Shown here: piece by piece, positions 1 to 12,300 of the stretch
How positions within the stretch are numbered: position 1 is the first letter of the stretch
How the letters are laid out: the number at the start of each line of letters is the position of its first letter
Source: Lineus longissimus
Taxonomy: Eukaryota; Nemertea; Pilidiophora; Heteronemertea; Lineidae
NCBI RefSeq assembly: GCF_910592395.1
Contig: NC_088318.1
Coordinates: 11,346,349 to 11,410,348, forward strand
Direction: 5' to 3'
Length of the DNA stretch: 64,000 nucleotides
Notes under the pieces: generated by a model
What the model saw: the letters and a program-made list of their open reading frames with translations, nothing else
What the model was told of the DNA's origin: nothing
Database searches by the model: none
Translations under genes and position numbers: made by a program

Positions 1-2530
1 GTCTATAAAATATTCAATTTCACCTTGCGGGCAAATGGGTATATCACAGTATTCCTTGACCGTGGAGGCAGTAGCCGTGATACACCACGGTCCATGGGGA
101 TCATTCGTAGGGTTCCTGCAGTAGTTCTTGGCTAAGCCGAGATTCACATCTGGGAAGAGCTCGGCTTTCTTCGCATACGGATGGGCATGAGGGAACTGGC
201 TCGCCCAGTGTTGGCAAGGTTTACCACTCTTTGTAACGCTAACTGTTCCTACGTAGACCTTGCCCCTCGTGTCTACTTTGCAATCCTTCTTCTCTGAAAG
301 TAAGTCAAAGAACTATTTCCCCGTTTCTCTAGAAAAGTCGTTTACACAAGTGACGAAACATTAATTTGGACGAGGATCCCTCGCATCCTTTTATCATGCT
401 TAATGATGAAATTATAAACTTTCGAAATCACCGAGATCTGTTAAAGACACCCAGCGCGAGTATTTTTTGTGGCCAAAGAAGCAATCCAGATCTTCTACAT
501 GAAAAGGATCTCGCCAGATTTATAGTGAGGTGTACATTGCGTGTGGTTTATCGGGACAATGTATTACAGAACCGGAATTCTTACGAGGTGTACACAGTGT
601 GACTTTACAATAGTCCCACGTCTTCTTCTTGTCAGTCGTATAACACCAAACACCCGTCTTCTTCCCGCCAGGATTCCGACAGAAATTCGCTGCTTTCTTG
701 TAATCGCCGTCGGGGAAGTATTTCTTCTTGTTGTAGGAGTGTTTATGCGGGGCCTGGGCGTCCCAGCGCTGGCAGGTAAGACCACTCCGTGTCTTACTCA
801 CGCCGCCCGTGTAGTAGACGCCGTATTCTGTCGGTAGGCACATTGAGGGGTCTGCAAGGAACATCAAACGGAATGGAACAAAGGATACTAGGTTAGGACA
901 TGAACGTTTTCTCTTGACAATCGGTATCAACAGTGGTCAATCCCCAACACATATTGCAGCTTCTAGGTTTATACTTGATATAACATGTATTGGGCCTATA
1001 CCGTGTCCTTAACGAAATGAGCAACAGGAAGGGAACGTGTGTGGAAAACGAGGTTAATTGCTGTTTCGAAGAGTTCACTCAGCTTCAAACCAGTTGTGTT
1101 TGACTGATGTATTGCACTCTGTATAGTATACTAGAACACTGAAAATAGTTTTTAAAAATACCAACATTGTGCACTCACTTTGGTCTGACTTTCCTGATAC
1201 TTTCGGCGGAGCTGTGGAAGAAATGACACGGCCTTCAGCGATGTATATTCACCAAAACTTAATATTATCAACAGAGAGGGTGCAATTCCATGATTTACTT
1301 GGTTGTATCCATTTAATGTCTGCACAGTCAAAGAACTCGGTTATTAGGAACCCCGATCTCACCCCGTATGCCAAAAATTGTCAGAATGTACAGGCGAATG
1401 TACGGCCTCACGCAAATAATAAAAGTATGAGATTAATGGCTATTTAAGAAAGAGTGGTGTTGAACTTACAGGCTGGGCACACTGGAATATCACAATATTC
1501 CCAAGTCGGAGAAGCTACGGCCGTGAAGCACCAAGGCCCACCTGGCTTTCCTGTAGGATTGCGGCAATAATTCTTCGCCAGCCGAAGTTTCTTCTCTGGG
1601 AACAGGGCATACTTGATGTAGCGGTATCTGTGAGGGTACTGGGCGGACCAGTATTGGCAGGGTCGCCCAGATTTCGTCACCCTGACAGTTCCTTTGTAGG
1701 TCTTCCCCACTGTGTCTGGTTTGCAGTCTTTTTTCACTGAAATCAAGAAGTTGATAATTCACCCTATAAAGAGAAGACTCTGGTTGCAAAGCGGACGACA
1801 CAACGTAATGCACTCTTAAACAGGCTTGGATATATTTGTATTCAATAGTTGAAAAGGAAACCGCTCAGAGAAGCTTCTGCAGTATATTACAGTCGGGTTA
1901 CCTTTTGGACATGCTGGGACATTACAATAATCCCATGCCTTGGTCTTCATCATCGTATAGCACCAGACCCCTTTACTTTTACCACGGGGGTTTCGGCAGA
2001 AGTTGTTCGCCCCCTTGATGCCGCCGTCGTAAGGAAAGAAGGCATCCTTTCCGTAGGAGTGTTTGTGAGGGGCATGGGCGTCCCATCTCTGGCAGGGGAG
2101 GCCTCCTCTAGTTTTGCTGACTGTGCCGGTGTAGTAGACGCCCCATACAGTTGGTAGACAGGTAGTACTAGAATCTGAAGAAAGAAGAGTGTGTTACTGA
2201 AATAGCCATTAGAGGGCTAACGCTGAGAGCAGAATAAATCTTGAGTAAGACATATTGAGGAGATCAAGATCGGTGACCGCAGCGACCAACGACCAATATC
2301 AAACTCCGCGATTACCGGTTTTAGCCACCGACGCGAGATCTTTTTTTTGTACATGAAGATAGGAGTGATTCCAATCGCACGTCGCAGCGATTGAAAGAGT
2401 CGTGTTCCACTGCGATTCAAGTCGGTGCCACATTACGGCTCAGTATGGTACTTTTTAAGTTATACTTACAAGAAGTTGGGAGATAAGCGAAGATCAACAA
2501 TACTATGAGCTGTTGTAGGAGGTTCTTCAT
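1..2530 (-). CDS. Secreted multi-kringle protein, 5' part (runs off left edge)
   Basis: Exons in transcript order are 2530-2470 (start and signal peptide), 2174-1902, 1736-1470, 851-585 and 293-24; further exons lie outside the window. Every intron is phase 1 and every kringle exon is a multiple of 3 (273, 267, 267, 270 nt), the classic shuffled-domain arrangement. The first exon gives MKNLLQQLIVLLIFAYLPTS, a clear signal peptide. Each kringle exon encodes six cysteines in kringle order with the FCRNPxG or YCRNPxG core followed by WC, YC and a final C. Kringles are disulfide-bonded extracellular modules that bind proteins or lipids. No protease or other catalytic domain is visible in this part, so I cannot say whether it is plasminogen-like, an apolipoprotein(a)-like array or another kringle family. 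The start codon was chosen because it opens the signal peptide and joins in frame to the first kringle; in-frame Met codons lie upstream. Confidence 0.85.
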
Positions 2531-2663
2531 ATTCCTCCAATAGACAGGTATTTTGGAGAGCGTCCTGTGGACAACAAAAAGCAATAATTGAGTTGATTTC
2601 ATGCGGAGTGACGTACTAGGCCCTCGGTATGGTGCATCTAACATTTAGCCTTAAGCTACTTGG

Positions 2664-2728
2664 TAACGTCTGGTGACCTCATCAACGCTGATAAAATCAG
2701 CTTTGATGATGAGGTCACCGGACGTTAT
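2664..2728. repeat. Imperfect inverted repeat (about 30-bp arms)
   Basis: The left arm begins TAACGTCTGGTGACCTCATC and the right arm is its reverse complement apart from one substitution near the tip and a 3-nt indel, around a short AT-rich loop. It sits just upstream of the kringle gene start. It may be a MITE remnant; no target-site duplication is evident. Confidence 0.7.
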
Positions 2729-3699
2729 CAGAACGACATCCGTCAGTCATTGCACGCATTTCTGCAGTTGACAGAACTTTCGTCTGTCTTAATCTCAGAT
2801 AATTTTGGCCAATAATGGGCAATAGCTAACATATTTTCTGGTCAAAGACACGAGCGAAGATAAAGATTCATGATGTAGCCCATGGTTAGACAAAATTGAC
2901 TCTAAAATGGTTTGGGAGTGCTTGTGCTTTAATCCTGATCTGCAAGTAGACCTACATACACTTATTGAGAATTCGACTGCCATCACTGTCTTTTCTCCCA
3001 ATGAAAAGCTACAGCGTCGAAACATTGTATGACTTACCTTGCTATACGTCTTACATCTTAAATTCCCTTTAAATTTCAATCTAAAGAAATCTCTAAACAT
3101 CTTGACGAAAATGTACTTCCATTTTTGTTGAGTGATCCTTCTATTCAGTGAACACGATGTTGGTCAACGATGCTTATACTAAGTTGATACAAACGGTGCC
3201 AGTGCTCACGAAACACAATTCCAATCGATCAGAAAACTCTTGGAGGCTTTAATCAATATATCATCGATTTATTTGAATTCGAATGCTACAGCGTTGACAC
3301 TTCACCAAATAATATTTCAGATAATTGGCAGCGTGTTGAGTGTTTTTGAAGCCAGGCCTAAATGCATAAGTACAACTTTCAGTCCGCAGTATATATATAA
3401 CAGTATAAACATGCATATCGAAGCAACTCACTTTTGTACGATGAATGCATTTATCACTGAACCAAACCCTACAAACTGTGTACATTCGACAACCTGGAAT
3501 TGGAGAGAGAGGCCTCCGCCCATGCGACATGGCGCCCATGACCGTGGAACACATCCCAGCATTTGGCCTGAAGGAACTCAACTACGTAAAAAGATTTAAT
3601 GGATAGAAAGAACAGCTCCATGAACAACTAAGTTATCAATAGATCGGAAGTGACAGCGAACGCAAAGAAGATGAAGACACGGGAAGCCTGAATGCTGTT
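2729..3699. other. Intergenic, no gene seen
   Basis: No exon with homology, splice signals or codon structure was recognised here. Short open frames on both strands overlap one another and look random. Confidence 0.6.
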
Positions 3700-4376
3700 C
3701 GTCAGTGGGACACTGTCCCAACAAGTTAAAAATTGGGAGTTCTGCATTAGAGTGTCACTGTCAAAATTAAAAATCTGGAAGGAGACTTCCACTATCATAA
3801 AATTGTCCTACAAGTTAGTTGGTCTCTCTCCAAACATAGAAATGAGGAGGTTCCGACATTGTGACATTGTCTCACTGGTGGGACACTGTCCAACTTAGAA
3901 ATGGGGAGATTCCAACATTGTGACATTGTCTCACTGGTGGGACATTGTCCACCTTAGAAATGGGGAGATTCCAACATTGTGACATTGTCTCACTGGTGGG
4001 TCATTGTCCACCTTAGAAATGGGGAGATTCCAACATTGTGACATTGTCTCACTGGTGGGACACTGTCCAACTTAGAAATGGGGAGATTCCAACATTGTGA
4101 CATTGTCTCACTGGTGGGACACTGTCCAACTTAGAAATGGGGAGATTCCAACATTGTGACATTGTCTCACTGGTGGGACATTGTCCACCTTAGAAATGGG
4201 GTGATTCCAACATTGTGACATTGTCTCACTGGTGGGACATTGTCCACCTTAGAAATGGGGAGATTCCAACATTGTGACATTGTCTCACTGGTGGGACACT
4301 GTCCAACTTAGAAATGGGGAGATTCCAACATTGTGACATTGTCTCACTGGTGGGTCACTGTCCGACCTACATCAGG
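3700..4376. repeat. 59-bp tandem repeat (minisatellite)
   Basis: The motif CTCACTGGTGG recurs at 3871, 3930, 3989, 4048, 4107, 4166, 4225, 4284 and 4343, a strict 59-bp period. Units differ mainly at GACACTGTCC versus GACATTGTCC and at CAACTTAG versus CACCTTAG. About three decayed units precede the regular block from 3700. The array lies downstream of the KIAA1143-like gene. Confidence 0.95.
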
Positions 4377-4453
4377 GATGGGGGATATGGATGAAGACTA
4401 CTGAATGCTTCTAAACTTCGTATGCACTACTGGGCTTTTCTGTCCCAAATGTT

Positions 4454-4459
4454 TTTATT
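4454..4459 (-). promoter_or_regulatory. Candidate poly(A) signal of the KIAA1143-like gene
   Basis: AATAAA on the minus strand about 630 nt after the stop codon at 5087. The implied 3' UTR of 4454-5086 holds no other recognisable feature. Position and motif only; no transcript evidence. Confidence 0.35.
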
Positions 4460-5086
4460 GGAGAACAATTTCTTTCAATTAAAAATGTCCTTTTAATATT
4501 CATAAGCAATGACAATAAATAACATGTGTTTTTAGACTACAAATTTGCTGCCATTTTACCATAAGGAAAACATCATGCCTATTTCCCAAGACCTGAAACC
4601 GGAGGTTTCCCCGGTCTTTTTACTTCTTGAATATGTCTGAACATGCTGGATATATTACTACAATAGTTAATTTCAATGTATGACCTCTTCTTCTCCACCG
4701 TTTGAGATGTGCACCAGATGGTCAGTCCATTTTGGCAGTGTCCTTTCTTTTCTTCATTTGGAAGGTGCGAAGATGAGCACATGAGTTGGAGTCTGGTCTC
4801 CATATGGCAAGAGCAAAATCTCACAGTCCAACTGCAGCCTAAACCCGCATTATGCAGTTATGTATCGGGTTGTGTTTTGGCAACCAAGGACAAACGTTCC
4901 TTTTGACTAACTCTGCCCAAGACAATCTACCCTGAGGTGGATAGTCTGGGACTCCACTACACATGTTTGCCACATTGACCAGTATTTGTCCCCGTGAGAA
5001 CCAGACCAATGGCCTGCAGTTTGTAAAGGAAACGCTCTGACCATCATTTCTCTTCAGTACTGCTGGTGTCGCCACCTAACCAACAT

Positions 5087-6065
<979 letters not shown>

Positions 6066-6350
6066 CTAATTCTTTTGATCCAGTGTCGCCACCGAACGGT
6101 GAAATTTGTCACCATTGACCTATTTCCGATCTGGACGAGTTGTGATAATTTGTCCCGATATTTTCGTTCATAAACCTAATAAGCAAGCTTCAATTTGAAA
6201 AATATAGTTATCCTACAGGTAGGACTCGATTTATTGTATACGTTAAGTTGTTTCAATGTAGCGTCATTAGCTCAGAATGGAGTGGGCAGGGGAGATTAAG
6301 GGGCCTTCATTCTTCGGTTTTACAGTACAGTACACTTTGATGACGATTGT

Positions 6351-6396
6351 CTGTACATAATGTACAGTGTACATTGGTGTATGCATTTTGTACAGC
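6351..6396. repeat. TGTACA-rich repeat, copy 2
   Basis: It shares AATGTACAGTGTACATT-like core sequence and a TTTTGTACAGC end with 5822-5863, on the other side of the KIAA1143 start. It is probably a small dispersed repeat rather than a regulatory site. Confidence 0.55.
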
Positions 6397-6595
6397 TTAT
6401 AATGTTTATAAAATTAATACATAGTCACAAGTCAGTCTGAGCATTTCTGGCATCTGCCCCGACCTTTTAACCTTTCAGTTTTGTTTTTCTGTCATGTTTA
6501 GGGATCAGAACACCCAGTTTTTGTTGAATGACTTACGTTTTAGATAAAAGGACGGAAAAGGATTGATTGTCCTGCTTGAGAGAAGTAGTTTAGAC

Positions 6596-6700
6596 CATAG
6601 GCCCCTGAATGCTAATTAGCGGGACTCCCTATATATTATTTCCTAGCTAATCCCATTGTTTAGCCCGATAATCCCGCTAATTAGCATTCAGGGGCCTATG
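6596..6700. mobile_element. 105-bp MITE with perfect 29-bp terminal inverted repeats
   Basis: The left end starts CATAGGCCCCTGAATGCTAA, and 29 bp match the reverse complement of the right end exactly. The element is flanked by TTTAGAC on both sides (6589-6595 and 6701-6707), a 7-bp target-site duplication. It has no coding capacity. The perfect arms suggest recent insertion or strong folding constraint. Superfamily not assigned. Confidence 0.92.
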
Positions 6701-6707
6701 TTTAGAC

Positions 6708-8983
6708 ACACGGGCCGGGCAACACGGAGTCAGATGACGGAGGATTGGAGTAGCAAAGTTATTTCTGATAACTGAGCCAACAATAATCACCTTGTTTAGC
6801 AGTTTTTTTGACAGCATCCTGGTCACCGTCAGCTGTCGAGAATTGTGAATGTAAACTAAGAAATGGAAAATCCCTCAAAAATACCCAGAAAAACCCACCT
6901 TATGATTAACTTCATTGTGTAACATACAGGTTGTGGCATTTCACATATTTTTCAAATATTCATGTCGGGAGTGACAAACTCAGCATTCTGCAGTACAGAA
7001 ATTCAATATCAATTGTATAGGAAAAAGAAAAACTTTGATTCCTACATTGTCCTACATAACATGTATGGCTGGGATGATGTTTGTGACATTTCTACCATAA
7101 GTTGGCCCAGTTTTATTGACCAGACCCACAACACAAGACTAAATTAATTGCAGTATGTTGTTATTGCCTATTTCCCATCATTCTCATCATGTATCAGCTG
7201 AGATGATCTTGATCCAGTGCCAACTTTCAGAACAACTGCACCAAAAGATACCTCTACCAGTACCTGTAAAGTGCCCAATCATTTTTAAAATGCAAAGAGG
7301 CGTAATTAGATAATAACGACCACTCTTGGTAGTAATTATCCTTCAGGCAAAAAGCATTACCTGGAAATCTTCTTTTGCAATGCTAAGTGGCACTGCATGC
7401 TATGCCAGTTCTGGAGGAGTCATAATTCAGAATAATTTCCGAATTCAGACACTCTGCGAGACAAGTTTGACATGTAAGTCATTTATGTTGAACTTTGAAT
7501 AGGCCTCAAGTATCATTTGTTTGCAACAAATCACCAGCTGTTCATAGGCCTGGGGATTTTGTATTAATTGTGTCTGGTTTATGAAGTCCTGGTCCTACCA
7601 ATGCCTGATCAAAATTGATTGCTCCTGATGTCTTTGTCATGTCTCTGAGGTCATCGCTGTCCATCATCAATGACAAGGGGGACGTTGACATTGAGTCACT
7701 AGATGTTATGAGAGCGTGAAATCAAATTGAGGACATTTGATGAAAACCTACGCAATATTCTGAAAAATCTTGTTCATACATTAACAAGGACAATCCAATA
7801 TAACATGAGCTGTACTACATGTAGTATCTCAATCTCATATCGTCTGAGGTGAGACTGGAACACACATTGTTTTCCTTGAGACCAATAGTTGACCTAGATC
7901 GAAGTTCATTGTTGGATCAATTTTCAAAGCACACATTGATCTGCTGATAAGTCACTGTCTAACGAGACGCTTCCGCTGGCCCACTCAAATTGTGATCAAG
8001 GATCAATTGATCAATTGAGTCATGCATGTGGGAGTGAGTGTATTAAGTTTTGGGCTTTCATTCATGTGTCATGTGTATGCGACATCAATCAAACTGAGGC
8101 CCTTTTTTTCAGTCCTGGGTCTATTGGGCCCATTTGGATGTTGTTCACTGGTCCGTTCACATTGAATTCAACAAGTTTGTACTGTGTTGTGCTCACTCAT
8201 CTTCTTTTCCATAAGTCTTCATATTCGACATCAAGGATTGGAGATTTCGTGGAAAATTTGCATTAAGACCAGCCCTATTACGATATGGTCTGAATTTCAT
8301 TCCTCTGGATACTTTGAATTGATAGTTTGACAGGTACCAGTACAACAAGGTTTATCATCACTGTCATCATCATTGTCAAAAGGGATTCTCGGTCAGTAGA
8401 TGTAGTTGGAAACATGTAGTTCAGGGAAAAGCAGAAAAGGGTCATCATTATTGCCGTCGATACAGACGGTTGTTTTGCATTCCTCTGGGAGTTGGGTTTA
8501 AAATAGGATACTTAGCCATGTCAGTCATCATGTCATCTCATGTTGGGCTTTTTAGACAGATATGATGTCATGCACTGCCACTGGCTAGAGGTTAAATACT
8601 TCTACATGTTGTTAGAGTCAGTTTCTCTGTTATGTCTGCAGTTCACAGGCCCTCTTAGGTCAAACTGTACAGCTGTAGGCCTACATGTAGCCCATGTAGC
8701 CCATGTAGCCTCAAGTATGTCAAAATATCTCATACAATGATGAAGATCTTTTGTGCAGTCTGCCGAGTGTTATTTCTTGTTGACCGGCTTTTATCTGAGA
8801 TGGCAAGACGACAACCATTCAATTCTTGTTTTGTTGGACAGTTCAGTAATATAATAGTTTTGGATGTTCATCACCCAAATTGTCACTGGGAATTTTGAAC
8901 AATAACACCGTGGTGTGAATATGCAGAGGTGGTGTATATATTCTATGACATCAAAGCTATTCAGATTTTCCTCTCAAAAGACC
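6708..8983. other. Intergenic or 5' leader intron of EEPD1, no gene seen
   Basis: AT-rich sequence between the divergent KIAA1143-like and EEPD1 genes. I see no conserved exon. A non-coding first exon of EEPD1 probably lies somewhere here, because a good 3' splice site precedes the coding exon, but I cannot place its donor. Confidence 0.5.
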
Positions 8984-9180
8984 AATTGTGACCCGCCATG
9001 GCAAAATGAGTCGCATGTCGCTCCGAGCTTGAAAGTTTGAGACAGACTGGTTGTTCATTTCACTATTGTCTGCCTTTTGTGAAATCTGAGTATATCAATT
9101 CCTTCTGTTATGTCATGGTGTCATTTCAGACTCATCTTCTGTGCGACATGCGACTCATTTTGCCGTGGTGCGTCACAATT
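8984..9180. mobile_element. MITE of the TGTGACCC family, copy 1
   Basis: About 195 bp. The left end begins TTGTGACCCGCCATGGCAAA and the right end is an inverted version, with subterminal GTCGCATGTCGC on both sides. The reverse complement aligns along its full length with 34287-34480, which establishes a family. It sits just upstream of the EEPD1 leader exon. Confidence 0.88.
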
Positions 9181-9242
9181 TTTAGAGCTACATGTTTGAA
9201 CTCCAATTTGTTCTAATCAACGCAAAATGTTTGTCTTTTCAG

Positions 9243-9329
9243 AGTAGGAGGAAAGATGTGTACCTATGTGAAATGAAGTCCTTTGGTTCCAAACTGTTTC
9301 GTCTGGTGTGAACAATCTAAGCCATCAGA
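9243..9329 (+). promoter_or_regulatory. Probable 5' UTR segment of EEPD1 with three upstream ORFs
   Basis: A pyrimidine-rich 3' splice site, TTTGTCTTTTCAG, ends at 9242. Before the main ATG at 9330 there are three upstream ATGs, each closed by a stop: 9256-9276, 9266-9271 (a minimal ATG-TGA) and 9273-9311. If the leader is as inferred, these could reduce translation of EEPD1. Confidence 0.45.
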
Positions 9330-12300
9330 ATGGGAGGGGTGAATAGCATGTGTATCCCACGCAATAACCCGAGTTACTGCCATGAAAATCACATGACCCC
9401 ACGCAAGATTAAGGGACACAAACGGAACCTTAGTGCGACATTTAATATGGTCACAGATGCGGACTCGGTTGATACTGTCGTTGATTTGCTGAATATCAAC
9501 CTTGCCTCTGAAGAAGAGTTGATGACCTTGCCGGGAATAAATCGCAATGTTGCAAAGGAAATTGTGGCGTACCGCAAACAAATTGACGGGTTTAAAAAAG
9601 TGGAGGATTTGGCGTTGGTGTCTGGTGTCGGTGCCGCAAAATTAGGAGTCATACGACAAGAGATTTGCGTGAAACGGAACCAAGGTTCGCTGAGCACAAC
9701 ACCTTCGAGTAGCCATCTTGATCTTCCAGCCAATCAAAGTGAAAGGTTGTTTGTGAATAACCGTCTAAAACCAAGTAATACTTCAGTGCGTCCGAAACCT
9801 TCGATAAACGATTCAAACATCTTCCAGTTGATGAAGGTAAAAGGATTGAACCAGGTGTTGGCGGAGAATATTGTGTCATATCGTGACAAAAAAGGCCGGT
9901 TTCGCGGCATGGATGATTTAGTAAAGGTCAAGGGCATTCATCCCGCTTTACTTGCTGCATTTAGACATCGTGTCCTGTTGAACGCTGAAAAGCCCCCTCC
10001 GCGCGGGAACGGATTCCTGCTACAACAAAGCGCTGGGCCGGGTGTCGAATCCGACCGCAGCAGCGATAGCAAATCATTGAAAAGTACAGAGACTACGTCC
10101 TTATTGGGTGGGATGAACCTTTCTGCCTCGCAAGTAGATATTCTCTCTCAGTTTGAACCGTTGAAAACAAAACATGTTCGTCCTGTCTGCAAGTCATTTA
10201 ACTTTCGGAGGGATGATATCAGTGCATTTCGTGTTGGGTCTTGGAACGTTGAGAGATTCAATTTGGCCAAGGCATGCAATCCTGGCTGTTTGGAAGTAGT
10301 GTGTATGACGGTGCTTGAAAATGGGTGAGTACATATATTTTGATTCCAGGTTCAGAAATTTTAGCCAGGGGGTGTTAAAAGCTGTCTGTTCTTGCACCAC
10401 ATTGATGGATTGGACTGCAACTTAGTTGAGCTTGCTGGCTGAACATAAAATAGACTTGCTTGCGGTGTCTCGGCAGTTTCTGCTGGCCTGAAATTCTAAT
10501 GGCAGTTCCACATTGGGAGCACAGAGGAGAATTTCAAATTTCTTAGTGTATTTGTAAATGGTGTAATGAAACAATAATTTATTATAATTGTATTTCAGGT
10601 TGAGTTTAGTTGCATTTCAAGAATTAGCGGACAAAGAAGCTTTAGAAAAGGTTAGTATCTTTAATTAGAAAGAACTCTCCTTTTCTGACTGACAACCACA
10701 TCCTCACTTTTTCAACCTTGATCGAAGAGGGCTGCATGTAATGCCTGACAATGAATCACCTCTAAAGATATATGGAAACTTGTTGAGTCTGTGCATGTTA
10801 GTTATTTGGACATCAGTTTTAAACAGGGTTTTCTGAATTCTCATTATCACAGGAACGTTATCAGCCAACACTTGTTGTTGTCAATGATTTCAATGAATGG
10901 ACAGAGATAATGGCCTGATCAGCAGGATTACTAGTAATTACTAAATTACTGGCTGACGAGTCATGATTTGATTTTACATGTAGTTGGCCGCCAGAGTTGA
11001 CGTAGGACATTGGTACTTACATTGTCGTATAAAGTTCTTTGAACAGTATCTGTCATATGATCATCCTGTGATGGATGACGACCGTTGACGCAATGGAGAG
11101 ATATCTCACTTAGACAGGTTTGAAAAATGTCGGTGATGTCGCCTCCTGTGTCTGTGTGGTTTAACCCAACGATTTTCAATCAGGCTGCCAAAATCTTTTG
11201 TATATGATGACAATTGAGTTGACCTGAGGGAGCATCTCGACTCTCAATTCTTTGGCAGTCACAGGTGGCTGTCTAGGCAGGTTCATCCTGTTGCGACAAC
11301 GTTATGCCTTGGTTTCCAGTTCAGCCTTTTGAAATGACATGAATGTTAGAGCCCGACCCTAGAATATCAAACCTGATTTTTCTCTATATAACTGATCAGT
11401 AGTAATGGAAACTGATCAGTCGTAAAGCTCATGTACTACTTGGCAAACATAGTGAGAAAGTACCGTAGTATCAATATTGATAGCAGTGATGTCATGGAAC
11501 CCCTTTCCCATGACAACTGTGCATAGTTCGTCCATTGATTTTTGCTCCAACTATTGGCTAATGGAATGGATCATTGCGATGTGTCATCTGGTGACATAAT
11601 GTCCTCCTGATTCGCTGCAGTCATAGTATTTGACAATATGCCGTATTCATTGTATTCACAAATATGCCGTGTTGATAGTGTTAGCACTTAAGGGGAGCTT
11701 TTTAGATGAGTGATGAAAATGATGAAGGGAATCCTATCAATGAATAAAATAATGCAGTCTATCTGGCATCCAGGCAGCATTCATGCCCAAAACATAATGT
11801 TGTTTTTTTGCGACTGGCACATTCCGACCCAATTGTCCTGATTTTAAATCGTGATATTGTTTTTGTAAACAGGTTTGTGCCGAATTGAATCATCCCAGTC
11901 TTCCAAAGATGAAGAGGTGGTCGGGACATCGAGGTTCATGGAAGTGTGCGGTGTCTGACGCTACAGGAAGGATGTACCAGGTATGAATGAGTGCTACTCT
12001 CTCAGTCTCTGGGTACTGGCAATAGGAGAACATCATGCCTATTCCTTTTGGGCTAAAGCCCTTTGGCATGTCTGGACCCTTGTACGTTGGAAACTATTGA
12101 TGAAAGGCATGATGAATCCCCAAACGTCAGTGTGTGAACTGAAAGAATTATTTTGTCTATAATATTCTGGAACCGTGAAACATCTGCACAAAAATCGACA
12201 AAACTGTAAAAAGTTGACTTTTTAAAAAGTATTAGACAACAAAATTGGTGACCCAGCAAGAGACATAATAAAATGAATATAGGTTACTGCGTTCAAATCA

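Noticed and set aside
520-930. Long plus-strand frames overlapping the kringle exons
   Set aside because: They are shadows of the minus-strand kringle exons, which have conserved cysteines, splice sites and matching phases.
3700-4376. CRISPR-like array
   Set aside because: The 59-bp units are contiguous with no unique spacers and the context is animal nuclear DNA; it is a minisatellite.
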